Source: Hellea balneolensis DSM 19091
GTDB lineage: Bacteria; Pseudomonadota; Alphaproteobacteria; Caulobacterales; Maricaulaceae
Direction: 5' to 3'
Assembly (NCBI RefSeq): GCF_000428525.1
Contig: NZ_AUAC01000011.1
Coordinates: 1-52,504, forward strand
Length of the DNA stretch: 52,504 nt
The notes beneath the pieces are model-generated. The model ran no database searches. It was not told where the DNA came from and saw only the letters and a program-made list of their open reading frames with translations. A program made the position numbers and the translations under genes. Positions 7,580 to 16,333 of the stretch are shown here, one piece after another (positions within the stretch are counted from its first letter, which is position 1; each line of letters opens with the position of its first letter).

Positions 7580-8398
7580 TTATTTTTCCCTCAAGGCCTC
7601 AAGAACTATCTCTCTGCCGCCTAGGAACCAGAGATTGGTGTGCTGTCCGCCCTCTATGATGTGTGCCGATTTCGGGCCATCATATCCCTCATAAAGCTTC
7701 TGGCCTTGCGAAAGCGGAATGATACGATCTGCTGTTCCGTGAATCCAGATAAGCGGCACATCCAAACCCGATAAGGCTTTATCAGACTCAAACTTATCTT
7801 TCATCAAAAGCGAGACAGGCAACCACGGCACTTGCTTCCGCCCCATATCGAGCACAGAATTAAATGGCGCGTCCATAACAAGCAGAGTGGGCTTATGTTT
7901 AGCGGCTAATTGCGCCGCAATGCCCGAGCCGAGTGACGTCCCATAAAAAATGATATTTTTCGGCGTGTGACCTTGCGCAATCAGATAATCATATTGCACA
8001 ATGGCGGCTGTCACGATGCCACTTTGTGTGGGCTTGCCTTGGCTCCCAGGATAGCCTGGGTAACCCACAGACCAAACGCCATGCCCTTCGGATATCATAT
8101 CCCGAAATATATCATGATTAGAATATACGGCTGACCCATTGCCGTGAAACACCATAAAGACTTTACCATCAGGGTCAGATGGCGGTGCGTACCACCCCAT
8201 AACGCGACCCGTGTCGCCAAGACGCAATTCCACCTCCGTCATGTCCTGTACACCTACTGCCGTTGGCGTCAGATAAATATTGGGCGGAAAATAGAGTAGC
8301 TTACGCTGCAACGCAAAGATGGCCGCCGCCGCAATAAGGTAAATCGTTAGAGCGACGAGGAGGATGAGTTTTAGCGTTTTCATTTCTTTTCTTGTCAT
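7580..8398 (-). CDS. Membrane-anchored alpha/beta hydrolase (ABHD13/BEM46-like, peptidase S33 fold)
   Basis: 272 aa. An N-terminal membrane anchor (about residues 6-27) is followed by an alpha/beta hydrolase domain. The nucleophile elbow is GTSLGSG with Ser155; the acid is probably the Asp in GTADRIIP and the histidine that in GGQHTNLW. The oxyanion strand is 'VFMVFHGNGSAVYSN'. The BEM46/YfhR family is broad; the substrate is unknown. ATG 8398 was chosen over GTG 8401 and ATG 8383 because AGG lies a suitable distance upstream. The start codon directly touches a 7-bp hairpin whose loop holds that ribosome site. It follows pntB by 97 bp on the same strand. Confidence 0.8.
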   Translation of the reverse strand: MTRKEMKTLKLILLVALTIYLIAAAAIFALQRKLLYFPPNIYLTPTAVGVQDMTEVELRLGDTGRVMGWYAPPSDPDGKVFMVFHGNGSAVYSNHDIFRDMISEGHGVWSVGYPGYPGSQGKPTQSGIVTAAIVQYDYLIAQGHTPKNIIFYGTSLGSGIAAQLAAKHKPTLLVMDAPFNSVLDMGRKQVPWLPVSLLMKDKFESDKALSGLDVPLIWIHGTADRIIPLSQGQKLYEGYDGPKSAHIIEGGQHTNLWFLGGREIVLEALREK

Positions 8399-8477
8399 CA
8401 CCGCACCTGTTGCGGTGATCCATGTGATATGGATGCAACACGCATAGCTCTTACATGGATTACCCGAACAGGTCGGG
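8399..8477 (-). ncRNA. Candidate structured mRNA leader (three hairpins, complementary loops) before the hydrolase
   Basis: Reading along the minus strand: hairpin 1, CCCGA/TCGGG with loop CCTGT (8477-8463); hairpin 2, 8-bp arms ATCCATGT/ACATGGAT (8460-8453 with 8425-8418); hairpin 3, CACCGCA/TGCGGTG with loop ACAGG (8417-8399), which touches the ATG at 8398. Loops 1 and 3 are exactly complementary (7 bp if closing bases are counted), and loop 3 contains the apparent Shine-Dalgarno AGG. This could be a kissing-loop switch on translation. It is a sequence observation; the function is inferred. Confidence 0.4.
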
Positions 8478-8494
8478 CAATGACAGAGTATGTG

Positions 8495-9904
8495 CTACAA
8501 AGATTTAATAACTTCTTCGACAAGCTTTTTCGCGTCTGACAAAAGCATCATTGTCTTATCTTCATAGAAGAGATCATTATCAATGCCGGCATATCCGGGA
8601 GACAATGAGCGTTTCACAAAGAGCACCGTCGCCGCTTTATCAACATCTAGAATCGGCATGCCAGCAATCGGGCTTTGCGGATCTGTTTTCGCCGCTGGGT
8701 TGGTCACGTCATTCGCGCCAATCACAAAGGCCACGTCTGCATTAGCAAATTCTGAATTGATATCTTCGAGCTCAAACACTTCGTCATAAGGCACATTCGC
8801 TTCGGCGAGGAGGACGTTCATATGGCCTGGCATCCGGCCCGCAACGGGATGAATAGCATAGACAACATCGACGCCTTCTTCTTTGAGCTTATCCGCCATT
8901 TCGCGCACGGCATGTTGGGCTTGGGCCACCGCAAGACCGTAACCCGGCACGATGATAACTTTGGAGGCGTTCTTCATTATAAAGGCTGCATCTTCGGCAG
9001 AGCCGCGCTTAACGGGGCGCTGTTCTTTATCTCCTGCTGCCGCCGCTGCGCCGTCCGCGCCAAAGCCGCCTAGAATGACCGAGATAAAGCTGCGGTTCAT
9101 CGCCTTACACATTATATAAGAGAGAATAGCTCCAGATGAGCCGACCAATGCACCCGTTACGATGAGGGCCAGATTGCCAAGCGTGAAGCCGAGAGCCGCC
9201 GCCGCCCAACCTGAATAAGAGTTCAGCATAGAGACCACGACAGGCATATCCGCACCGCCGATTGGGATAATCAGCAAGAAACCTATAACGAATGTCAGGC
9301 CAAGCAATATCCAGAGCAGCATCGGGTCAGACCCGCCCGATTTCATCAGCATGCCAATCACCGCCGCAATAGCGAGAGCAAGAACGATATTAATGAGATG
9401 CCTTGCAGGTAGCATAATCGGCGCGCCTGACATATTCCCATTAAGTTTTGCAAAGGCAATCACAGAGCCCGAAAACGTAATCGCGCCAATACCTGCGCCG
9501 AGGGCAAGCTCGAGCAAGCTAAAAGGTTTAATCCCGTCAGCCGTCATAATGCCGAAACTGTCGGGACTGAAGAAAGCTGCCACGGCGACAAGCACCGCCG
9601 CAAGACCCACCAGTGAGTGAAAGGCTGCCACAAGTTGCGGCATATCCGTCATCGGAATTTTCTTAGCGATTAAAGCGCCTAAAATACCGCCAACAGCCAA
9701 GCCGCCGCCTGCGAGGAGTAAGCCTTTACCACCAAGACCCGCCACCAGAACTGTGGTCACAATCGCAATGGCAATACCAATCATGCCAAACATATTCCCG
9801 CGCCGCGAAGACTCAGGAGAGGACAAGCCGCGAAGGGCCAGAATAAAGAGAACCGCAGAAACTGTATAAAGAACAGCGGCGAGGTTAGCTGAAAGTTGTG
9901 GCAT
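8495..9904 (-). CDS. pntB: NAD(P) transhydrogenase subunit beta
   Basis: 469 aa. PntB holds the dII membrane domain (about residues 1-275, nine or so helices) and the NADP(H)-binding dIII domain (from about 300). The dIII Rossmann motif 'VIIVPGYGLAVAQAQHAV' and 'YAIHPVAGRMPGHMNVLLAEANVPYD' and 'VIGANDVTNPAA' are nearly invariant in the family. The enzyme uses the proton-motive force to make NADPH from NADH. The ATG follows the pntAb stop codon with no spacing, so translation is coupled. It is the last of the three pnt genes. Confidence 0.96.
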   Translation of the reverse strand: MPQLSANLAAVLYTVSAVLFILALRGLSSPESSRRGNMFGMIGIAIAIVTTVLVAGLGGKGLLLAGGGLAVGGILGALIAKKIPMTDMPQLVAAFHSLVGLAAVLVAVAAFFSPDSFGIMTADGIKPFSLLELALGAGIGAITFSGSVIAFAKLNGNMSGAPIMLPARHLINIVLALAIAAVIGMLMKSGGSDPMLLWILLGLTFVIGFLLIIPIGGADMPVVVSMLNSYSGWAAAALGFTLGNLALIVTGALVGSSGAILSYIMCKAMNRSFISVILGGFGADGAAAAAGDKEQRPVKRGSAEDAAFIMKNASKVIIVPGYGLAVAQAQHAVREMADKLKEEGVDVVYAIHPVAGRMPGHMNVLLAEANVPYDEVFELEDINSEFANADVAFVIGANDVTNPAAKTDPQSPIAGMPILDVDKAATVLFVKRSLSPGYAGIDNDLFYEDKTMMLLSDAKKLVEEVIKSL

Positions 9905-10261
9905 CTACTTGGCCTCCACTTTCTTAGGCGCGGGCTTTTCTTTTTTCTTATACATAGCGAGCATGCGCTGCGTGACGAGGAAGCCGCCAAAGATGTTAAC
10001 CGCGCAAAGGGCAACGGCGAGAACGCCTGTCCATGTCGAGAGCGAAGACCCGCCTTGCGTGCCAGCCGCAACCGCAATCAGCGCGCCGACGATAATCACA
10101 GAGGAAATCGCATTGGTCACAGCCATAAGCGGCGTGTGAAGCGCAGGCGTGACTGACCAGACAACGTAATAGCCCACGAAAATCGCAAGCACAAAAATTG
10201 TGAATTGGAAAATAAACGGGGAAACGGCTGTGCCGCCCGCCATGATGAGTGCAGCTATCAT
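9905..10261 (-). CDS. pntAb: NAD(P) transhydrogenase subunit alpha part 2
   Basis: 118 aa membrane protein with three to four helices, equal to the C-terminal membrane part of the E. coli PntA. Conserved segments include 'ILAIFVGYYVVWSVTPALHTPLMAVTNAISSVIIVGAL' (given here in outline) and 'AVALCAVNIFGGFLVTQRML'. A Lys-rich tail (YKKKEKPAPKKVEAK) faces the cytoplasm. The split of alpha into two genes is the usual arrangement in alphaproteobacteria such as Rhodospirillum. It starts 4 bp after the pntAa stop and abuts pntB. Confidence 0.95.
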   Translation of the reverse strand: MIAALIMAGGTAVSPFIFQFTIFVLAIFVGYYVVWSVTPALHTPLMAVTNAISSVIIVGALIAVAAGTQGGSSLSTWTGVLAVALCAVNIFGGFLVTQRMLAMYKKKEKPAPKKVEAK

Positions 10262-10265
10262 AATC

Positions 10266-11411
10266 TTAGCCCTTTAGTCTTTCATGTACCACTTCGCCGT
10301 CGCGGGTAAGCGCGCAGCCTTGGATGATTTCGTCGTCCCAATCGGGCGCGTAGGATCCATCTTCGGCGGTCACGAGCGGCAGAAAGTTTTTGATATTTCG
10401 CGCAAACATATTTGACGCATCAGACGCCATACGGCTCGGCCAATTGAGCAGGCCTACAATTTTCACGCCGTTTTTAGTCTCAACGATTTTACCTGCGACG
10501 GCTCCCTCGACATTTCCGCCGCGTTCCGCTGCGAGGTCCACTAGCACTGAGCCCGGACGCATAGTGTCGAGCATCTTCTTTGTCACCAAAACAGGGGCCG
10601 CCCGTCCGGGGATGAGCGCCGTGGTAATCACAATGTCTTGCTTGGCGATATGTGAGGCGGTGAGTTCCGCTTGGAGCTTTTGATATTCCGCTGACATTTG
10701 CTTGGCATATCCGCCCGCCGTCTCAGCTGCTTTAAATTCGTCATTTTCAACCGCGATGAATTTCGCGCCAAGAGAGGCGACTTGCTCTTTGGTTGCGGGG
10801 CGCACATCTGTCGCTGTGGTCACAGCGCCGAGGCGCCTTGCCGTCGCAATCGCTTGAAGACCTGCAACACCCACGCCCATGATAAAGCATTTCGCCGGTG
10901 CCACGGTGCCAGCCGCCGTCATCATCATTGGCATGGCGCGGCCATAAATGCCAGCGCCTTCAATAACGGCGCGGTAGCCCGAAAGATTAGATTGCGAGGA
11001 GAGAATATCCATGCTCTGAGCACGGGAGATACGCGGAATATATTCCAACGCAAAAGCCGTCACGCCTGCCTTGGCACAAGCTGCTGCGTATTTAGGATTG
11101 TCAGTAGGCTTCATCAGACCCGTAATGCCTGCGCCTTTTTTAAGGCCTGCAACAAATTTGGCGTCACGGCCCGTAATGGACATAACCAAATCAGCGCTTT
11201 TGGCGGCGGCAGCGTTGGTCGCCGAAATCGAAGCGCCAGCCGCCTTGTAATCAACATCTGAAAAATTAGCGGCTATGCCTGCGCCTTTTACAACCGTGAC
11301 TGCATGACCGGAGTCAACGTAAGATTTAACCGTACCGGGCGTCGCGCTGACGCGGCCTTCAGCATTATCTCCGCCCTTAGCATCCGCATCGTTTAAAACA
11401 GTAATTTTCAA
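10266..11411 (-). CDS. pntAa: NAD(P) transhydrogenase subunit alpha part 1
   Basis: 381 aa soluble dI domain that binds NAD(H). Visible family features are 'EGRVSATPGTVK' near the N-terminus, 'RAQSMDILSSQSNLSGYRAV' (the RQD-type loop region) and the Rossmann strand 'KCFIMGVGVAGLQAIATARRLGAVTTATDVRP'-type motif (G-V-G-V-A-G-L-Q). It exchanges hydride with PntB dIII at the membrane. Start ATG 11411 has GAGG 8 nt upstream. First gene of the pntAa-pntAb-pntB operon; a small oxidase-subunit-like gene lies 127 bp upstream on the same strand. Confidence 0.95.
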   Translation of the reverse strand: MKITVLNDADAKGGDNAEGRVSATPGTVKSYVDSGHAVTVVKGAGIAANFSDVDYKAAGASISATNAAAAKSADLVMSITGRDAKFVAGLKKGAGITGLMKPTDNPKYAAACAKAGVTAFALEYIPRISRAQSMDILSSQSNLSGYRAVIEGAGIYGRAMPMMMTAAGTVAPAKCFIMGVGVAGLQAIATARRLGAVTTATDVRPATKEQVASLGAKFIAVENDEFKAAETAGGYAKQMSAEYQKLQAELTASHIAKQDIVITTALIPGRAAPVLVTKKMLDTMRPGSVLVDLAAERGGNVEGAVAGKIVETKNGVKIVGLLNWPSRMASDASNMFARNIKNFLPLVTAEDGSYAPDWDDEIIQGCALTRDGEVVHERLKG

Positions 11412-11538
11412 TGTCCCAGACCTCTATTGTAAGGTTTTGATACCAAAACAGAATGTCTTTGGGCATCCCGTTATCAGCGGGCGGCTTATAGGTAAATTTT
11501 TTCTCCAAGCAAAGGTTTTTAGAAAAAATATATCTATT

Positions 11539-11841
11539 CTAGCCATGGAAGGCTGCAATAATCGCAGATGAGATCGCCAACAAAACTGCAGAACCAATGA
11601 GGCTAGCATACCACCGGCCATTAAGCTTAAAGCCTATCCCCAAAATAACACCAAGAATTAAAGTCGTGACCAAGGCCGCTGGCCATCCCATATTTACACC
11701 AAATATCAATGTCGGAAAAATAACAATCAACGCTAAGGCTGCACCGCCATAGACAGTTGTGCCCATAAAGCCACCAAATGTTTTCTTATGTCCGTCAACA
11801 GCCATTGTGCCGCGTTCGTAATCAGAATTTCCTGCTGCCAT
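11539..11841 (-). CDS. aa3-type cytochrome oxidase subunit IV-like small membrane protein
   Basis: 100 aa with two or three membrane helices. Residues 17-50 (DGHKKTFGGFMGTTVYGG then a helix) resemble the short bacterial aa3 oxidase subunit IV family (PF07835), whose members are usually about 45-60 aa; here a second half with another pair of hydrophobic segments follows (about 53-98). Genes of this type often precede pntA in alphaproteobacteria, as here. SD AAAGGGA lies just before ATG 11841. No other oxidase gene is near, so a role in the oxidase itself is not shown. Confidence 0.65.
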   Translation of the reverse strand: MAAGNSDYERGTMAVDGHKKTFGGFMGTTVYGGAALALIVIFPTLIFGVNMGWPAALVTTLILGVILGIGFKLNGRWYASLIGSAVLLAISSAIIAAFHG

Positions 11842-12023
11842 GATAAAGTCCCTTTAGGCTCAAATAGTATTTCTGCTGCCCTTATCATGCCGCTCTGTCC
11901 CCATCAATAGGGCAAGCTTCCATGAGATAAGATAAATGCGAATGCCAAGCCCCTCTTCATTACATCTTAACCCTGTTCCCTAACCTCGTTTTCACCTTTT
12001 TGTCCCATATTGTAACGCTAAGA

Positions 12024-12039
12024 GCTGGGAAGACCCAGC
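12024..12039 (+). promoter_or_regulatory. Leader hairpin before the TacA-like gene
   Basis: Perfect 6-bp stem GCTGGG/CCCAGC with an AAGA tetraloop, ending 18 nt before the start codon and followed by the AAAGG ribosome site. No -24/-12 or other promoter could be named in the 216-bp divergent gap (11842-12057). Confidence 0.35.
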
Positions 12040-12057
12040 CGTTTAAAGGTGAACATA

Positions 12058-13506
12058 ATGGGTAAAACGGTCCTCATCGTCGACGATGATCCGACTCAAC
12101 GCCGCTTGCTTCAAGCGGTTATTGAGAAAAGCGGGTTTTCAACACTTCAAGCTGATAATGGCGATACAGCCCTTAATATGGCGCTCGGCGCTGATGGCGC
12201 GAATATCCATGTCATGATGCTCGATCTTGTGATGCCAGGTCGCGATGGCATGGAAACGCTTGAAGAATTGCAAGCCAAACGCCCTGAACTCCCTGTTATC
12301 GTTCTAACGGGCAAAGGCTCGATTGAGACCGTTGTAAAGGCGATGAAAATGGGTGCGCGGGATTTTGTGGTTAAACCCGCCTCACCTGAACGTATTATCG
12401 TCTCTATTCGCAATGCACTGGAGATGAAAACGCTCGTCGGCGAAGTTAAACGCCTTAAGAAAACGACTGATGGCGGCCTGACATTTGATGATCTTATCGG
12501 CAATGCAGGTTCTATGCGCCCCGTAGTCGCCATGGGTGAACGTGGCGCAAAAGCCAATATACCTATTCTTATCACAGGGGAGTCCGGCGTCGGTAAAGAA
12601 GTTATTGCGCGGGCCATTCAAGGGGCTTCAGAGCGCTCAGATAAACCTTTTATCACCGTCAATTGCGGTGCAATACCTGAGACCCTTGTTGAATCAATCT
12701 TATTTGGTCATGAAAAAGGCTCTTTTACAGGCGCAAACTCCAAACATTTGGGTAAATTCCAGGAAGCGCACACGGGAACTTTGTTTCTCGATGAAGTCGG
12801 TGAGCTGCCCTTGGATATGCAGGTCAAATTACTGCGCGTTCTGCAAGAAGGCGAAGTTGACCCCATTGGCTCTAAACGCACGGTTCCCGTTGATGTCCGG
12901 ATTGTATCGGCAACCAATCGTGATTTGGCCGAAGCCGTCAAAGCTGGAACATTCCGTGAGGACTTATATTACCGCTTAAATGTCTTTCCTATCGCCGTGC
13001 CTCCGCTTCGCGAGCGCCGTGAAGACGTGCCGGCTCTTCTCGATCACTTCATCAAGCGCTTCAATGCTCAAGAGCAAATGAACGTAAGCGGAGCGGATAA
13101 TGACACGATTGAGCTTTTAAAAAATTATGAGTGGAAGGGTAATGTGCGTCAGCTAGAGAATACCATCTTCCGAGCAATGATCTTATCAGACGGTCACAAA
13201 TTAAAACCGCATGATTTTCCTCAAATTTCAGGTCTTGCCCCGGCCATGCCTGGCAAAGCCGAAGATGCTTTGTCATCCTTGGTTGAAAAGCCTGATACAC
13301 AAGAGGATTTGGCTATTACCTTCTTGGACCGCGAAGGGCATTTGCGGACACTTGAGGATATAGAACGCGATCTCATCCAATTCGCCATAGAAAATTATTC
13401 TGGGCACATGTCCGAAGTGGCTCGCCGCCTCGGCATTGGCCGTTCAACACTTTATCGCAAAGTCCGCGAGCATGAGCTCGATGTGGACACAGCAAAATCA
13501 GCTTAA
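12058..13506 (+). CDS. tacA: Sigma-54-dependent response regulator, TacA-like (NtrC family)
   Basis: 482 aa. Receiver domain at residues 4-120 with acidic pair Asp10/Asp11 and phospho-acceptor Asp56 (MLDLVMPG); AAA+ domain about 145-380 with Walker A GESGVGKE, sigma-54 contact loop as GSFTGA, Walker B LFLDEVGELP and Arg-finger segment FREDLYYRLNVF; C-terminal Fis-type helix-turn-helix (MSEVARRLGIGRSTLYRKV). In Caulobacter TacA receives phosphate through the CckA/ChpT-ShkA pathway and activates stalk and cell-fate genes. The VDDDPTQRRLLQAV start and the nearby gapR gene favour TacA over other NtrC-type proteins. ATG 12058 has AAAGG upstream; GTG 12049 would overlap it. An outer membrane protein follows 17 bp later. 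Confidence 0.75.
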   Translation: MGKTVLIVDDDPTQRRLLQAVIEKSGFSTLQADNGDTALNMALGADGANIHVMMLDLVMPGRDGMETLEELQAKRPELPVIVLTGKGSIETVVKAMKMGARDFVVKPASPERIIVSIRNALEMKTLVGEVKRLKKTTDGGLTFDDLIGNAGSMRPVVAMGERGAKANIPILITGESGVGKEVIARAIQGASERSDKPFITVNCGAIPETLVESILFGHEKGSFTGANSKHLGKFQEAHTGTLFLDEVGELPLDMQVKLLRVLQEGEVDPIGSKRTVPVDVRIVSATNRDLAEAVKAGTFREDLYYRLNVFPIAVPPLRERREDVPALLDHFIKRFNAQEQMNVSGADNDTIELLKNYEWKGNVRQLENTIFRAMILSDGHKLKPHDFPQISGLAPAMPGKAEDALSSLVEKPDTQEDLAITFLDREGHLRTLEDIERDLIQFAIENYSGHMSEVARRLGIGRSTLYRKVREHELDVDTAKSA

Positions 13507-13523
13507 AATTGGTGGGGAAAACC

Positions 13524-15233
13524 ATGAAAAATGCACTTAAACTTACTCTGCTTGGGGCTAGCGCTTTAGCGATTTCGGTTCCGGTGACCGCGAACCATAA
13601 TCATGGTCTGCGCGGGATGTTCAAAGCCCCGCAAGCCCATCAGACTCAATATGTGGCCCCGCAAAGCTGGCAAGAAAAACAGCTACACGCCCAACTCGCG
13701 CAGATGGGACCCGGCACTTACACTGTGACAGATACAATCTATCCCGGCTCTCATGACGGGCCACATCAACACCGCACACCAGAATATGTGCGCACGCAAC
13801 ATGTTGGATATTCCGTAGCCGAAAACGGTCACATACAAACGCAGCAAGGCCTTAGACTTCGCGGCTTTGCAAGCCCTAATGCCGTTCATTATGATCCTGC
13901 CGCGCGCAAAGCCTTCCTGGCCAATCGCAGCCATAATGTTGGCGGCATTACAGTCCGTACGAATGCACATCACTCACGCGATATGCTAGATTGGCAAGAA
14001 AACACCACAGGAAGAACTCTGACACTTCTGGCAAACCGCGCAAACGGCATGCTTAAAGATAATTCGATCTATCTAGGCGCAGGTTTCCAAGGCGGATTTA
14101 AATATCAGAAAACCTCCATGGACGGACAATTCCCGATCCTGTCGCGCTTTCCCTTCTTTAGTGATAGCGGCGATGATGAAGCCGGCGTTTTTGCCATTGA
14201 TCATGCCGCCCTGTCTTTCACCTCAACATTTGGCGACTGGACAACCGTTTACCTACAGCCTGAATATAGCGAGACAGAATATGGCCGTGATCAGGATGAG
14301 TTCCAACTTCGCAAGGCTTTCGTTGTCTTTGGTAACCTAGAGAAGACGCCATTTTATGCTGCCTTTGGCCGCAAAACGATCGATTTTGGTAATTTTGACA
14401 GCTATAACGCCTTTACTCATAATGAAGGTGCCCATTATTTTTGGGCAGTTTCAGACCAACCTGTAGCGGAGGTCGGCTATTACAAAAATGGCTTAAAACT
14501 TACAGCGTCCGCCTTCTCTGCAGGACGACAGCTTCGTGTTGCGCTTGCGGGTGAAGACAATAATATCGGCAATTATGCCTTTAACGGTGAAAAAGAGTTT
14601 CTCTTGGGAGGCAGCAAAGCCTTCACATTAGGCGGTGGTTATTTGCACGATACAATTTACCGCGATAACTTTACAGCGCATACTTTCCAAGGCCGTCAAA
14701 ACGGCACCGCACCAGCCAACTTTATTGAGTATGATCGCAATAGCGCGGTAAATGCCTTCGCCGAGTATAATAGTGATTTCTTTGACCTTATGGTGGAATA
14801 TACAACGACGCTTAAGCCTTGGGCCGCAGCCATTCCGCAATTGCCAGACGGAACGCCCTTCCCGCAATATTTGAATAATCCTGCGGGCTCCACAACAGAT
14901 CCTGACAATATCAATTTTGATGAAAAATTGAGCGTTCTCGTCGCGCAAGCTCGTGTTAAGCCGATGCTACCTAATGGTCGCCGCATGGCTATTTCCGCTG
15001 TCGGATCATGGGGCAATATCAGTGATGATTTTGGCAATCCCATCACAGGGACAACATTCGATAAAAATCAGCAACATGCCCTTTCGCTCGAATACCCTGT
15101 CAATGACTTCCTCGATTTCGGGGCGGAATATGTCTATAATAAAGGCTTCATACCTTTCGTTGCGCCGCAGCTCGTTTCCAATGCAGAGACCGAAGCTCAC
15201 GCGATCAATGTCGGCTTTAAAGCCCGCTTCTAG
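13524..15233 (+). CDS. Outer membrane beta-barrel protein, LbtU-type porin
   Basis: 569 aa. Signal peptide at about residues 1-24 (MKNALKLTLLGASALAISVP then VTAN). An unusual His- and Gln-rich segment follows (residues 25-100: NHNHG, QAHQTQY, GPHQH). From about 170 the chain has alternating amphipathic strands typical of a barrel (LGAGFQGGFKYQK, DWTTVYLQPEYSETEY, AFVVFGNLEKTPFYAAFGRK) and ends in Phe (INVGFKARF), the BAM signal. The best guess is the LbtU siderophore-porin-like family; a plain phosphate/carbohydrate porin is the alternative. GGGGA ribosome site before ATG 13524. It sits 17 bp after the TacA-like gene and is probably co-transcribed. Confidence 0.65.
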   Translation: MKNALKLTLLGASALAISVPVTANHNHGLRGMFKAPQAHQTQYVAPQSWQEKQLHAQLAQMGPGTYTVTDTIYPGSHDGPHQHRTPEYVRTQHVGYSVAENGHIQTQQGLRLRGFASPNAVHYDPAARKAFLANRSHNVGGITVRTNAHHSRDMLDWQENTTGRTLTLLANRANGMLKDNSIYLGAGFQGGFKYQKTSMDGQFPILSRFPFFSDSGDDEAGVFAIDHAALSFTSTFGDWTTVYLQPEYSETEYGRDQDEFQLRKAFVVFGNLEKTPFYAAFGRKTIDFGNFDSYNAFTHNEGAHYFWAVSDQPVAEVGYYKNGLKLTASAFSAGRQLRVALAGEDNNIGNYAFNGEKEFLLGGSKAFTLGGGYLHDTIYRDNFTAHTFQGRQNGTAPANFIEYDRNSAVNAFAEYNSDFFDLMVEYTTTLKPWAAAIPQLPDGTPFPQYLNNPAGSTTDPDNINFDEKLSVLVAQARVKPMLPNGRRMAISAVGSWGNISDDFGNPITGTTFDKNQQHALSLEYPVNDFLDFGAEYVYNKGFIPFVAPQLVSNAETEAHAINVGFKARF

Positions 15234-15253
15234 GCCTGGAGGTAACGCGGACC

Positions 15254-15583
15254 ATGAAGCTCTCTGATATCTTGGTGGTGACCCTATTTCTTGTTATGGG
15301 GTCACTCATCTTTGCGATGAAAAAAATGCAGGAAACTGAAGGTGCTGACTCAGAGATCCCTCCAACAATGAAAACGGCGCAAACTGAGGCAACGACTGTG
15401 AATGATGTGCCGCAATTACGACTCAAGTTGTCAAACCCTGAGACAGCCGGCAGCTATGGCCGCCTGTCATTGGACAATCTTGTAGAAGCGCCTGCTGCAA
15501 ATATTCAGTCACAAAGCAAAGACGTTGTTATAAGACCCAGGATTGAAGAATCGAAGAGTGCGAGCACTTCGCCAAGACTTTAA
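15254..15583 (+). CDS. Small single-pass membrane protein, unknown function
   Basis: 109 aa. One membrane helix at residues 5-22 (DILVVTLFLVMGSLIFAM) with a short cytoplasmic or signal-anchor N-terminus, then a Thr/Ser/Gln-rich, apparently disordered tail to the end. No family recognised. A GGAGG lies 11 nt before the ATG, a little far but the only candidate. It lies 20 bp after the LbtU-like porin gene and is likely the third gene of that operon. The long flexible tail suggests a periplasmic linker protein, which is inference. Confidence 0.6.
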   Translation: MKLSDILVVTLFLVMGSLIFAMKKMQETEGADSEIPPTMKTAQTEATTVNDVPQLRLKLSNPETAGSYGRLSLDNLVEAPAANIQSQSKDVVIRPRIEESKSASTSPRL

Positions 15584-15661
15584 TATTTATTCTTAAAAGA
15601 GTGTACCGCCAAATTCCTATCAGCCTAAAACAAAATATGTCTCAGATATAATTATTTTGAG

Positions 15662-16234
15662 TCAGTCATTTTTGACGATGCGCAGGAAAGGCTTATGTCT
15701 TGGAGCTTTATATTCTGGTATAAAGGGCTGAGGCATTTCGGTCAAACTCTCAGGCGGCATATCATCCTCTAAGTTTCGAACCCGTGGCGTGAAACTCTTT
15801 TTCTTTTTAGGCTTGAAGCTTGACCCTCGTTTTTTGCCCGAGTGTTTCCATCGATCTGCTGTGCGTTCATAATCGCTATCAGGATCGTGATTATCAATAG
15901 GTTTTTTCTTGAGGTCTTTGACCTTTTTGTTCATTGCCGCGACGACTCGCTTTTGCGCAAAACTCAGAGCATCTCCAGGGCGGCCTTTTTCGCGATCGTG
16001 GAACGCGGACCCAAATTTATCAAGGCGCTCTACGACGCTCTCACCAAATTCATTTTCAAAATCTGTGATTTCGCCTTTTTCAGACAAGGTTTTATGAAGG
16101 CGCTCTAATTTACGCCGCGCATTTCGCGCTGCCCGTTCCCGGGTTTTACGTTCTTTCTCGCGCTGTTTTTCAACAGCAGAATCGCGAGCAGCTTGCTCCT
16201 CTTGCCATTGCTGTTTGTCATAATCACTCGGCAT
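15662..16234 (-). CDS. Highly charged hypothetical protein
   Basis: 190 aa, cytoplasmic. The first half is a long charged helix with coiled-coil character (QQWQEEQAARDSAVEKQREK and on to about residue 55); the second half is rich in Lys and Pro and probably disordered, with KKKKSFTPRVRNLEDDMPPE. Lys/Arg content suggests nucleic-acid or ribosome contact, but no domain is recognised. It lies convergent to the preceding small membrane protein gene and divergent from the Sel1-repeat gene. Start ATG 16234; the ribosome site is weak (AGGCAG). Confidence 0.55.
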   Translation of the reverse strand: MPSDYDKQQWQEEQAARDSAVEKQREKERKTRERAARNARRKLERLHKTLSEKGEITDFENEFGESVVERLDKFGSAFHDREKGRPGDALSFAQKRVVAAMNKKVKDLKKKPIDNHDPDSDYERTADRWKHSGKKRGSSFKPKKKKSFTPRVRNLEDDMPPESLTEMPQPFIPEYKAPRHKPFLRIVKND

Positions 16235-16333
16235 AACTTCTGCCTAACACATAAAGAACAAAAATGGAACGAAATATAAAGGGCCCGGCTGAAAAACTTA
16301 TAAAACCTATCTGGCTCAAAAATTGCTTCGTAA

